NCBI GenBank assembly: GCA_947475495.1
Contig: CANJNX010000045.1
Location: forward strand, 1-6,724
Direction of reading: 5' to 3'
DNA length: 6,724 nucleotides
From: Comamonadaceae bacterium
GTDB taxonomy: Bacteria; Pseudomonadota; Gammaproteobacteria; Burkholderiales; Burkholderiaceae_C
Shown: in pieces, positions 1-6,724 of the stretch
How the letters are laid out: each line of letters opens with the position of its first letter
Position numbering within the stretch: position 1 is the first letter of the stretch
The notes under the pieces: generated by a model
What the model saw: the letters and a program-made list of their open reading frames with translations, nothing else
Databases searched by the model: none
Told to the model about the DNA's origin: nothing
Program-made: the position numbers and the translations under genes

Positions 1-165
1 GCTGATCATGGTGGTCTTGCCCGCCCCATTGGGCCCGAGCAAGCCGAAAAACTCGCCCTCTTCGATATCGAGGCTGACTCCGTCAACGGCTAGGAAAGTA
101 GTGCCTGCAGGTCCTTTGGGGGACGGGTAGGCTTTGGAAATGGATTGGAATGAAATAGCAGGCAT
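1..165 (-). CDS. ABC-2 type transporter ATP-binding protein, N-terminal part (runs off the window edge)
   Basis: The first 55 codons of an ABC ATPase are visible; the gene continues past base 1. The protein begins [16 protein letters not shown], and a Walker A motif GPNGAGKTT lies at about residues 45-53, preceded by EGEFFGLLG. This form ([15 protein letters not shown]) is typical of the YadG/CcmA-like ATPases that pair with ABC-2 type permeases, so a permease gene probably follows outside the window; that is inference. The ATG at 163-165 was chosen because the following sequence fits the usual short N-terminus of this family. There is no clear Shine-Dalgarno sequence: the bases just upstream read CCCTCCC. 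The gene starts 35 bases after the mlaB stop on the same strand and could be cotranscribed with it. Signature, Walker B and H-loop lie outside the window, so substrate and exact subfamily cannot be judged. Confidence 0.88.
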   Translation of the reverse strand, partial: MPAISFQSISKAYPSPKGPAGTTFLAVDGVSLDIEEGEFFGLLGPNGAGKTTMIS

Positions 166-200
166 GGGAGGGCGCAATTTTACGCCCAGAAGACCAAACT

Positions 201-491
201 TTAAGGCGCAAGGCCAATAGAAGGCGGCATGTCTGAAATCAAATCCTGCACGCCATACACCGATGCCAGCACTTTGAGCCGCTCGGGCAGGCCCTGCAAG
301 CGCAAGTCCTTGTTGGCCAACGCTGTGTGTCGGCGCAACTCCAGCAGGACCGCAAGCGCCGATGAGTCAAACGCTGTCAAGGCAGAGGCATCGACCACGA
401 CAGGGGATGGCAAGGTTGCCACGCCCGCCTGAAGTTCCTGCAGGCATGCCTGCGCTTGCGGGTGTGTGATGGTGTGCGGCAATCGAAGCAC
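201..491 (-). CDS. mlaB: MlaB, STAS-domain subunit of the Mla phospholipid transport complex
   Basis: This small cytoplasmic STAS-domain protein (96 residues from the GTG start) is the accessory subunit that binds the MlaF ATPase and, in E. coli, is needed for assembly and activity of the MlaFEDB complex. The STAS core is clear: a VVVDAS beta strand at residues 31-36, then [15 protein letters not shown] at about 40-54, and a second strand LRLQGLP at 63-69. Ser43 sits where E. coli MlaB has its functional Thr in DTAGLA. I chose GTG at 489-491 because AAAAGG ends 5 bases upstream and because the protein then starts directly at the domain, at the usual length. A longer frame with an ATG at 543-545 exists, but it would overlap mlaC by about 50 bases and add a tail reading MRLWWHVTRP that has no domain role. 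The mlaC stop lies 1 base before the GTG, so translational coupling is likely. Confidence 0.9.
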   Translation of the reverse strand: MLRLPHTITHPQAQACLQELQAGVATLPSPVVVDASALTAFDSSALAVLLELRRHTALANKDLRLQGLPERLKVLASVYGVQDLISDMPPSIGLAP

Positions 492-492
492 A

Positions 493-1146
493 TCAACCTT
501 TTTTAGCAAGGGTATTGGTCTTGTTACGTGCCACCAAAGTCTCAATCAAACCCTCAATGCCCTTGGTATTGATGACCTGGGTGAATTGGCTTTTGTAGGT
601 TTCAACCAACCACACACCCAAAACATTGATGTTGTAGATTCTCCAACCCGCGCCTTCGCCCGGGGTTCTTTCCATCCGGTATTCCAGTTGGATCGGGTCA
701 CCGCCGCCGCGGACTTCGGTACGAACAATGACCTCTTTATCTTCTGGCGCAATGCGAACGGGTTTGATAAATACCACCTGATCACTGACCTGCGACAAGG
801 CGCCTGCGTAGGTTCGCACCAACAAAATTTTGAATTCGTCTTGCAATCGTTTTTGTTGCTCAGGCGTGGCTTGGCGCCACGCTGGACCCACGGCAGAAGC
901 CGTCATGCGCTGAAAATCCACATTGGGCATGATGCGGGTGTCCACCAAATTGACAACCCGGGCGATATCGCCAGAACGCATGCCCTTGTCTTTTTTGATG
1001 GTGTCGAGCACATCGACGGACAAACGTTTGACAAATGCGTCCGCTGTTTCATCTTCGGCATACGAAAATCCTGGCAAAGCCAAGAGCGCCAGCAAGGCGC
1101 ATACCACCGACACCACCCGAATCCAGCCACTGTGTTTGAAAACCAT
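493..1146 (-). CDS. mlaC: MlaC, periplasmic phospholipid-binding carrier protein
   Basis: MlaC (Tol_Tol_Ttg2 / MlaC family) shuttles phospholipid through the periplasm between the outer-membrane MlaA complex and the inner-membrane MlaFEDB complex. The 217-residue protein has a classical Sec signal peptide: basic start MVFKHSGWIR, a hydrophobic core at about 11-24, and a cleavage site after FSYA at residue 30. The mature part shows the family hallmarks: RIMPNVDF at about 71-78, a helix with TPEQQKRLQDEF at 94-105, and near the C-terminus GWRIYNINVLGVWLVETY at about 167-184. Length is normal. The start is supported by AAAGGG at 1153-1158, 6 bases upstream of the ATG. It lies 30 bases after mlaA and is followed at once by mlaB. 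The pairing of a periplasmic carrier gene with mlaA and mlaD genes leaves little doubt about its role. Confidence 0.96.
   Translation of the reverse strand: MVFKHSGWIRVVSVVCALLALLALPGFSYAEDETADAFVKRLSVDVLDTIKKDKGMRSGDIARVVNLVDTRIMPNVDFQRMTASAVGPAWRQATPEQQKRLQDEFKILLVRTYAGALSQVSDQVVFIKPVRIAPEDKEVIVRTEVRGGGDPIQLEYRMERTPGEGAGWRIYNINVLGVWLVETYKSQFTQVINTKGIEGLIETLVARNKTNTLAKKG
497..502 (-). promoter_or_regulatory. Ribosome binding site that decides the mlaB start
   Basis: The minus strand reads AAAAGG here, at the very end of mlaC, with 5 bases to the GTG at 491-489. No comparable purine run was seen before the alternative upstream ATG at 545. This supports the shorter 96-residue MlaB. The out-of-frame ATG at 493-491 opens the wrong frame and does not encode MlaB. 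Confidence 0.6.
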
Positions 1147-1176
1147 AGTTATCCCTTTGTTCGCTTTTTGGGCATT

Positions 1177-1872
1177 CTAGGGTTTTACGTCCAACTCTTG
1201 CGGCGGACTTCCATCGAACTGCCGATACCGCTGACGCTGCAAATAAGCGTCTCGGGTAAATGAGTAGGCATCCAGCGCTGCCCCTTCCATCACATCAGTG
1301 ACTTTCAGATAAATAGCACGGTCATCCACGTAGTTGAGTACCGTCAAACCCGTGCGCAGATTTTCGTCACCGATGTAGTTCACGAGATTGCCTTGGCGAT
1401 CCAAAGGCAAGGCCACAATTTCTCGCAGCGTGTAGGGGCCCAGCAGCGGCACCACCACATAGGGGCCCGGGCTTACTCCCCAACGGCCTAAAGTAACACC
1501 GAAATCTACCGGGTGTTTTTCTAAATTCAAATCGGTCGCGACATCGATAACACCCAAGACCCCTGCGGTGCTGTTAATAATGACCCGCCCCAAGCTGTCT
1601 CCCGCAGCGCGGCCTTGCAGTGTGATGGCATGGTTCACAACAGACCAAACATCGGACAAATTACCAAAGAAGTTGGAAACGCCTTTGCGCATCCAATAGG
1701 GAAAACCATCCCGGTAGGCGACGGCCACGGGCCTAAGAACGCTGCGGTCCAAGGCATCGTTGACCCCATACACATTGCGGTTCAAAGACTCCCAAGGGTC
1801 ACGCGGATCGGGGTTGGGGACACTGGCGCACCCTTGCAGGACAAGCAGTACGACGAGAACTAAAAAACGCAT
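1177..1872 (-). CDS. mlaA: MlaA (VacJ), outer-membrane lipoprotein of the Mla system
   Basis: MlaA is a lipoprotein embedded in the inner leaflet of the outer membrane. In E. coli it associates with porins and withdraws mislocalised phospholipid from the outer leaflet for transfer to MlaC. The 231-residue protein starts with a lipoprotein signal ending in the lipobox LQGC, with Cys15 as the acylated residue. Ala follows at +2 and there is no Asp, which fits sorting to the outer membrane. MlaA/VacJ motifs are plain: DPWESLNRNVYGVND at about 25-39, VLRPVA at about 45-50, VSNFFGNLSD, INSTAGVLGVIDVAT and the glycine/proline-rich LGRWGVSPGPYVVVPLLGP. An AGGA within the end of mlaD lies about 7 bases before the ATG, and only 2 bases separate the mlaD stop from this start, so translation is probably coupled. 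Length is normal or slightly short, and nothing appears broken. Confidence 0.96.
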   Translation of the reverse strand: MRFLVLVVLLVLQGCASVPNPDPRDPWESLNRNVYGVNDALDRSVLRPVAVAYRDGFPYWMRKGVSNFFGNLSDVWSVVNHAITLQGRAAGDSLGRVIINSTAGVLGVIDVATDLNLEKHPVDFGVTLGRWGVSPGPYVVVPLLGPYTLREIVALPLDRQGNLVNYIGDENLRTGLTVLNYVDDRAIYLKVTDVMEGAALDAYSFTRDAYLQRQRYRQFDGSPPQELDVKP

Positions 1873-1874
1873 GC

Positions 1875-2351
1875 TTATTCCTGGGCCTTGCCAGTACTGT
1901 CGGCGGCCTTGCTGTAAAGGAATTGACTGATGAGGTTCTCAAGCACGACAGCAGACTGGGTATTGGTCAGGGAGTCCCCCGCAGCAAGTATTTTTTCGTC
2001 TGCACCGGCTTCCATACCAAGGTACTGTTCACCGAGCAAGCCGCTGGTCAAAATTTTCAAGGAACTGTCTTTGGGGAATGCGTACTGTTTTTGCATCGCC
2101 AAGGTCACACGCGCTTGAAACGTTTTGTCGTCAAAAATAATTTTTTCCACCCGCCCTACCACCACGCCGGCGCTGCGAACCGCCGCTTTCGGCTTGAGCC
2201 CACCGACATTGTCAAACGTTGCTGTTACCGCATAAGTGGCCTGAAAGTTCAGGCTCAGCAAGTTGGCAGACTGCAATGCCAAAAACAAAATGGATGCCGC
2301 ACCAATCAGTACAAACAATCCAACCCACACATCATTTTTAGAGCGTTGCAT
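1875..2351 (-). CDS. mlaD: MlaD, MCE-domain subunit of the Mla phospholipid transport complex
   Basis: MlaD is a membrane-anchored periplasmic protein that forms a hexameric ring above MlaE and passes phospholipid between MlaC and the permease. The 158-residue protein has a short cytoplasmic N-terminus, one transmembrane helix at about 9-29 (VWVGLFVLIGAASILFLAL) and one MCE domain at about 39-117. The MCE features include FDNVGGLKPKAAVRSAGVVVG at about 46-66 and GLLGEQYLGMEAG at about 104-116, the second corresponding to the pore-loop region. The C-terminal stretch VVLENLISQFLY at about 135-146 is the amphipathic helix expected to line the ring's central channel. The ATG is supported by GAAAGG at 2358-2363, 6 bases upstream. 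It follows mlaE by 13 bases. Length is that of the single-MCE MlaD class, not of the multi-MCE proteins PqiB or YebT. Confidence 0.96.
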   Translation of the reverse strand: MQRSKNDVWVGLFVLIGAASILFLALQSANLLSLNFQATYAVTATFDNVGGLKPKAAVRSAGVVVGRVEKIIFDDKTFQARVTLAMQKQYAFPKDSSLKILTSGLLGEQYLGMEAGADEKILAAGDSLTNTQSAVVLENLISQFLYSKAADSTGKAQE

Positions 2352-2364
2352 GCAACACCTTTCA

Positions 2365-3147
2365 TTAAATCGTAAACATCATGGCTGTCAGAATAAAGTC
2401 CAAGCCGAGCACCGCCAAAGAGGCAACCACAACGGTTCGCGTGGTTGCACTGGCCACGCCCTCTGGGGTGGGTTGCGCTTGGAAACCTTGCAGCAAAGCG
2501 ACAAAGGTGACAGTAAAACCAAACACGATACTTTTGATAACCCCGTTACCCACATCTTTCCAGACATCCACGCCCCCTTGGATCTGACTCCAAAAAGAAC
2601 CCGAATCAACCCCAATCATCAATACGCCGACGACCCAGCCCCCAATAATTCCCATGGCGCTAAATACCGCAGCGAGCAAGGGCATCGAAATCACCCCTGC
2701 CCAAAACCGTGGAGCCAAGACGCGCTCAACGGGGTCAACCGCCATCATTTCCATCACGCTGAGCTGTTCACCTGCCTTCATCAATCCAATCTCGGCCGTG
2801 AGGGACGTTCCAGCGCGCCCCGCAAACAACAAAGCCGTGACGACCGGGCCGAGTTCACGCACCAAACTCAAAGTCACCAACAAGCCCAAAGCCTCGGAGG
2901 AACCATAGCGCTGCAGGGTGTAATACCCTTGCAGCCCAAAAACAAAACCCACAAACAGGCCCGAGACGGCAATGATGGCGAGCGAATAATTGCCTAAGAA
3001 ATGGATTTGATCGCGAATCAAACCAAAACGCCGCAAACTCAAAGAAAAAGTGCGCAAAAGGCGAATAAAAAGCCGCGCTCCGTAACCGATATCTGCCACC
3101 TGGCGGCGCAGGGCATAGCCAAGGGCTGCTACTTTCTCCCCCTTCAT
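2365..3147 (-). CDS. mlaE: MlaE, inner-membrane permease of the Mla phospholipid transporter
   Basis: MlaE is the integral membrane subunit that forms a dimeric lipid pathway under the MlaD ring and is driven by MlaF. The 260-residue protein has an interfacial N-terminal helix, then hydrophobic segments at roughly 48-75, 103-118, 150-186, 205-228 and 240-260. The MlaE family signature spans about 95-160: [19 protein letters not shown], then [12 protein letters not shown], then [13 protein letters not shown]. The glutamate in AEIG and the MKxxEQ element are conserved in this permease family. The ATG overlaps the mlaF stop as ATGA, and a GGGAG stretch inside the end of mlaF lies about 7 bases upstream, so translational coupling with mlaF is expected. 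Length is normal and no frameshift is seen. Homology to chloroplast TGD1-type lipid permeases is family knowledge. Confidence 0.96.
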   Translation of the reverse strand: MKGEKVAALGYALRRQVADIGYGARLFIRLLRTFSLSLRRFGLIRDQIHFLGNYSLAIIAVSGLFVGFVFGLQGYYTLQRYGSSEALGLLVTLSLVRELGPVVTALLFAGRAGTSLTAEIGLMKAGEQLSVMEMMAVDPVERVLAPRFWAGVISMPLLAAVFSAMGIIGGWVVGVLMIGVDSGSFWSQIQGGVDVWKDVGNGVIKSIVFGFTVTFVALLQGFQAQPTPEGVASATTRTVVVASLAVLGLDFILTAMMFTI

Positions 3148-3962
3148 AGCGCCACTCCCACACCAAAATCTTCTTCTACGCTGACGCCGGGGTAATGAAA
3201 CCGCACGGGGCCGTCAGGCAAAGCATTCACATACTGGTAGACCAAAGGGTCTTGGCTTTGACGCACTTCATCAGGCGTTCCTTGGGTGGCTATTTTGCCG
3301 TTCGCCAAAATGATGACGTGGTCGGCAATAGCAAAGGTTTGTTCTAATTCATGTGACACAAAAATGCTGGTCAGGCCCATCGAGTCATTAAGCTGGCGAA
3401 TCAACCGCGCCGCCGTTCCCAAAGAAATAGGATCTAAACCGGAAAAAGGTTCGTCGTACATCACCAGCTCGGGATCCAAGGCAATGGCCCGGGCCAAAGC
3501 AATGCGCCGCGCCATCCCGCCAGAAACCTCACTGGGCATCAAATCACGTGCGCCGCGCAAACCGACCGCATTAAGCTTCATCAAAACAATATCGCGAATC
3601 AGGTTTTCAGACAAAGGCGTGTGCTCCCGCAAAGGAAATGCCACATTCTCAAACACCGACAGGTCAGCAAACAAGGCGCCGAACTGGAACAGCATGCCCA
3701 TGCGCCGTCTTGCAGCGTACAACTGCGCATGGTTCATGCGCGTCACATCGTCGCCGTCAAACAAAAGCTCGCCCGACTGCGCCGTATTTTGTCCGCCGAT
3801 TAAGCGCAAAATCGTGGTCTTCCCCCCACCCGACGCACCCATGAGGGCGGTGACTTTTCCGCGCGGAACAGTCATCGAGATTCCATCCAAAATCACCCGA
3901 TCTCCGTAACCGAAGCTTAGGTTTTTCAATTCAACAAGTGGGGAGTCGGTGTTTGAGGCCAT
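3144..3962 (-). CDS. mlaF: MlaF, ATPase subunit of the Mla phospholipid ABC transporter
   Basis: MlaF hydrolyses ATP on the cytoplasmic face to power lipid movement through MlaE and MlaD. All nucleotide-binding elements are visible in the 272-residue protein: Walker [10 protein letters not shown] at 42-50, Q-loop Gln93 in LFQFG, the signature VSGGMARR at 146-153, Walker B ELVMYDE at 165-171 with catalytic Glu171, the D-loop SGLD, and the H-loop His204 in FVSHE. The SGGM form of the signature, in place of SGGQ, is usual for MlaF. A C-terminal tail after the ATPase core includes GPVRFHYPG at 251-259; in E. coli the equivalent tail reaches the neighbouring subunit. The start ATG fits the family N-terminus, but TTTTCCTTTT lies directly before it and no Shine-Dalgarno is present, which is unusual for the first gene of an operon. 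The stop overlaps the mlaE start (ATGA). Confidence 0.96.
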   Translation of the reverse strand: MASNTDSPLVELKNLSFGYGDRVILDGISMTVPRGKVTALMGASGGGKTTILRLIGGQNTAQSGELLFDGDDVTRMNHAQLYAARRRMGMLFQFGALFADLSVFENVAFPLREHTPLSENLIRDIVLMKLNAVGLRGARDLMPSEVSGGMARRIALARAIALDPELVMYDEPFSGLDPISLGTAARLIRQLNDSMGLTSIFVSHELEQTFAIADHVIILANGKIATQGTPDEVRQSQDPLVYQYVNALPDGPVRFHYPGVSVEEDFGVGVAL

Positions 3963-3996
3963 AAAAGGAAAAGGCCGGGTGAATTACCCAGCCTTT
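3963..3996 (-). terminator. Probable intrinsic terminator of gltBD, abutting the mlaF start
   Basis: On the minus strand an 11-base-pair stem is formed by AAAGGCTGGGT (3996-3986) and ACCCGGCCTTT (3980-3970), including one G-U wobble, around the 5-base loop AATTC. The stem flows into the T-rich tract TTTTCCTTTT, which ends directly at the mlaF ATG. The hairpin begins 35 bases after the gltD stop. On the plus strand the same repeat would carry an A-C mismatch in place of the wobble and would lack the correctly placed T tract, so it fits minus-strand transcription better. The two C's interrupting the T tract suggest termination may be partial, which would let some gltBD transcription continue into mla. 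Confidence 0.65.
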
Positions 3997-4031
3997 GGAT
4001 CATACGAAATTTTAGCCCCTCTTCTATGACA

Positions 4032-5525
<1,494 letters not shown>

Positions 5526-5559
5526 GATGGCGTGTCCTTATCGTGTTGGTATGCAGGGC

Positions 5560-6724
5560 TTAGTGAACCGCTTTGGCGGGTTTCTTTTTTGTCGCCGCTA
5601 CGCTCTCAGTCTGGGCCATTTTTCTTGCATAGATTTCGCCCAATGCCCGCTTGTATTCCGTTGGGAAGACTTTCACGAACTTGGTTCGCGCGCTATCCCA
5701 GTGGTCGAGCAATTCGCGCGCGCGTTTGCTGCCGGTCCAGCGGTTGTGGTCTTCTAGCAATTTGCGTAACTGCTCCTCATCGGCCTGCCCCCGGTGCCAT
5801 ACCGCTTTATCGATCTGGCTTTCTTGTTCTTTGGCAGTCAAGACCTTGTCCAAGCTCACCATTGCGGTATTGCAGCGGCTGGCGAACTGTCCGTCTTCGT
5901 CGTAGACATACGCCACACCGCCACTCATGCCCGCAGCAAAGTTTCGGCCTGTTTTTCCTAAAACGGCAACCGTGCCACCCGTCATGTATTCACAACCGTG
6001 GTCACCTGTGCCTTCGATCACAGCCGTTGCGCCCGACAAACGCACAGCGAACCGTTCGCCACCCACACCACTGAAAAACGCCTCGCCCGTGGTGGCGCCG
6101 TACATCACGGTGTTGCCCACAATGGTGTTGCGCACGGCTTCACCGCGAAAGTCGATGCTCGGTCGCACCACCACCCGCCCACCACTCAATCCCTTGCCGG
6201 TGTAGTCATTGGCATCACCAATCAAGTAAAGCGTGATGCCCTTGCACAAAAAGGCGCCAAACGATTGGCCGCCTGTGCCTTCAAGCTGAATGCGGATGGA
6301 ATCATCAGGCAAACCTTCGGGGTGAACCATCGTGACTGCGCCGGAGAGCATGGCACCGACGGAACGATTCACATTGCGCGCCACCTCCATAAACTGCACC
6401 CGCTCGCCCTTGTCAATCGCGGGTCGGCTCTTAGCAATCAAAACGTTGTCCAGCGCTTTTTCTAGGCCGTGGTCTTGCGTTTCAGTTTGAAAACGCGGCA
6501 CATCGGCAGGAACTTGCGGCTGGGCAAACAAACGGCTGAAATCCAAACCGCTGGCTTTCCAGTGCTCAATGCCTTTGCGCATGTCTAAGAGGTCAGAACG
6601 CCCAATTAAATCGTCAAACTTTCGAATACCCAGCTGGGCCATGATGTGGCGCACTTCTTCCGCAATAAAGAAGAAGTAGTTCACCACATGTTCCGGTTTT
6701 CCAGAAAACTTTTGACGCAGAACA
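5560..6724 (-). CDS. gltB: Glutamate synthase [NADPH] large (alpha) subunit, C-terminal part (runs in from the window edge)
   Basis: This is the last 387 codons of a protein that is normally about 1500 residues long. GltB releases ammonia from glutamine in an N-terminal amidotransferase domain, channels it to an FMN site where 2-oxoglutarate becomes glutamate, and ends in a beta-helix domain. Visible here are the end of the synthase domain ([17 protein letters not shown], which in homologues follows directly after the 3Fe-4S cysteines, here outside the window) and the full GXGXG beta-helix domain at about visible residues 120-275, with repeats such as [32 protein letters not shown] and [11 protein letters not shown]. 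The open frame continues without a stop to base 6724, so the GTG at 6685-6687 is an internal codon and not the start. The C-terminus ends in a lysine/alanine-rich tail (KKKPAKAVH) whose role is unclear. gltD follows 34 bases later. Confidence 0.97.
   Translation of the reverse strand, partial: VLRQKFSGKPEHVVNYFFFIAEEVRHIMAQLGIRKFDDLIGRSDLLDMRKGIEHWKASGLDFSRLFAQPQVPADVPRFQTETQDHGLEKALDNVLIAKSRPAIDKGERVQFMEVARNVNRSVGAMLSGAVTMVHPEGLPDDSIRIQLEGTGGQSFGAFLCKGITLYLIGDANDYTGKGLSGGRVVVRPSIDFRGEAVRNTIVGNTVMYGATTGEAFFSGVGGERFAVRLSGATAVIEGTGDHGCEYMTGGTVAVLGKTGRNFAAGMSGGVAYVYDEDGQFASRCNTAMVSLDKVLTAKEQESQIDKAVWHRGQADEEQLRKLLEDHNRWTGSKRARELLDHWDSARTKFVKVFPTEYKRALGEIYARKMAQTESVAATKKKPAKAVH

Noticed and set aside
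1147..1176. The mlaA-mlaC gap as a possible site for a promoter or terminator
   Set aside because: It is 30 bases long, holds the mlaC ribosome binding site, and shows no stem with a T tract and no promoter-like hexamers.
466..1263. A 265-codon open frame on the plus strand, opposite mlaB, mlaC and the end of mlaA
   Set aside because: It is antisense to well-supported genes with full domain signatures, shows no recognisable domain, is rich in His/Phe/Arg as expected of a shadow frame, and bridges two gene boundaries.
2263..2997. A 244-codon open frame on the plus strand, opposite mlaD and mlaE
   Set aside because: Its composition (many His, Gln, Asn, Lys, Pro) mirrors the complement of a hydrophobic membrane protein, and there is no domain to support it. 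The minus-strand MlaE and MlaD match known families throughout.
3507..3525. The MlaF signature VSGGMARR deviates from the ABC consensus LSGGQ
   Set aside because: The SGGM form is normal for MlaF-type ATPases, so it is a family feature and not a defect.
3999..4026. A possible promoter for mlaF: TATGAT on the minus strand at 4004-3999
   Set aside because: The -10-like hexamer matches 5 of 6 consensus bases, but the best -35 candidate (TAGAAG, 16 bases upstream) matches only 3 of 6, there is no extended -10, and the predicted start would fall inside the hairpin stem. It is too weak to annotate.
6685..6687. GTG as a start codon for a 375-residue separate protein at the gltB end
   Set aside because: The open frame continues upstream to the window edge with sequence that matches GltB ([11 protein letters not shown]), so this is an internal valine codon of a partial gltB.

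Overview
The window looks like a core chromosomal segment of a betaproteobacterium, most likely Burkholderiales and resembling Comamonadaceae. This rests on the gene order (gltB-gltD, then mlaF-mlaE-mlaD-mlaA-mlaC-mlaB, then an ABC-2 type ATPase), on the placement of mlaA inside the mla cluster, and on the protein sequences as I recognise them; no database search was run. GC content is moderate by eye. All nine genes are on the minus strand, so transcription runs from high to low coordinates, and coding density is very high. No intergenic gap exceeds about 70 bases. I see no RNA genes, mobile elements, CRISPR arrays or signs of recent gene transfer.

Region 1 (about 6724 to 4032) holds the end of gltB and all of gltD, the large and small subunits of NADPH-dependent glutamate synthase (GOGAT). 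Together they make two glutamates from glutamine and 2-oxoglutarate and form the ammonia-assimilation cycle with glutamine synthetase. The gltB fragment enters through the upstream window edge. A GC-rich hairpin followed by a T-rich tract lies between gltD and mlaF and probably ends the gltBD transcript.

Region 2 (3962 to 201) is a compact six-gene operon for the Mla phospholipid transport system, which maintains outer-membrane lipid asymmetry. MlaF (ATPase), MlaE (permease), MlaD (MCE-domain ring subunit) and MlaB (STAS subunit) form the inner-membrane complex. MlaC is the periplasmic lipid carrier and MlaA the outer-membrane lipoprotein. Unlike E. coli, where mlaA lies elsewhere, all six components are encoded together. 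The junctions are very tight: mlaF/mlaE overlap as ATGA, mlaD/mlaA are 2 bases apart, and mlaC/mlaB are 1 base apart if mlaB uses a GTG start.

Region 3 (165 to 1) is the first 55 codons of an ABC-2 type ATPase that leaves through the downstream edge, 35 bases after mlaB and possibly in the same transcript.

I found no convincing undescribed system. The points most worth a second look are the terminator-like hairpin that abuts the mlaF start codon with no Shine-Dalgarno sequence, a short open frame running through that hairpin, and the GTG start of mlaB.
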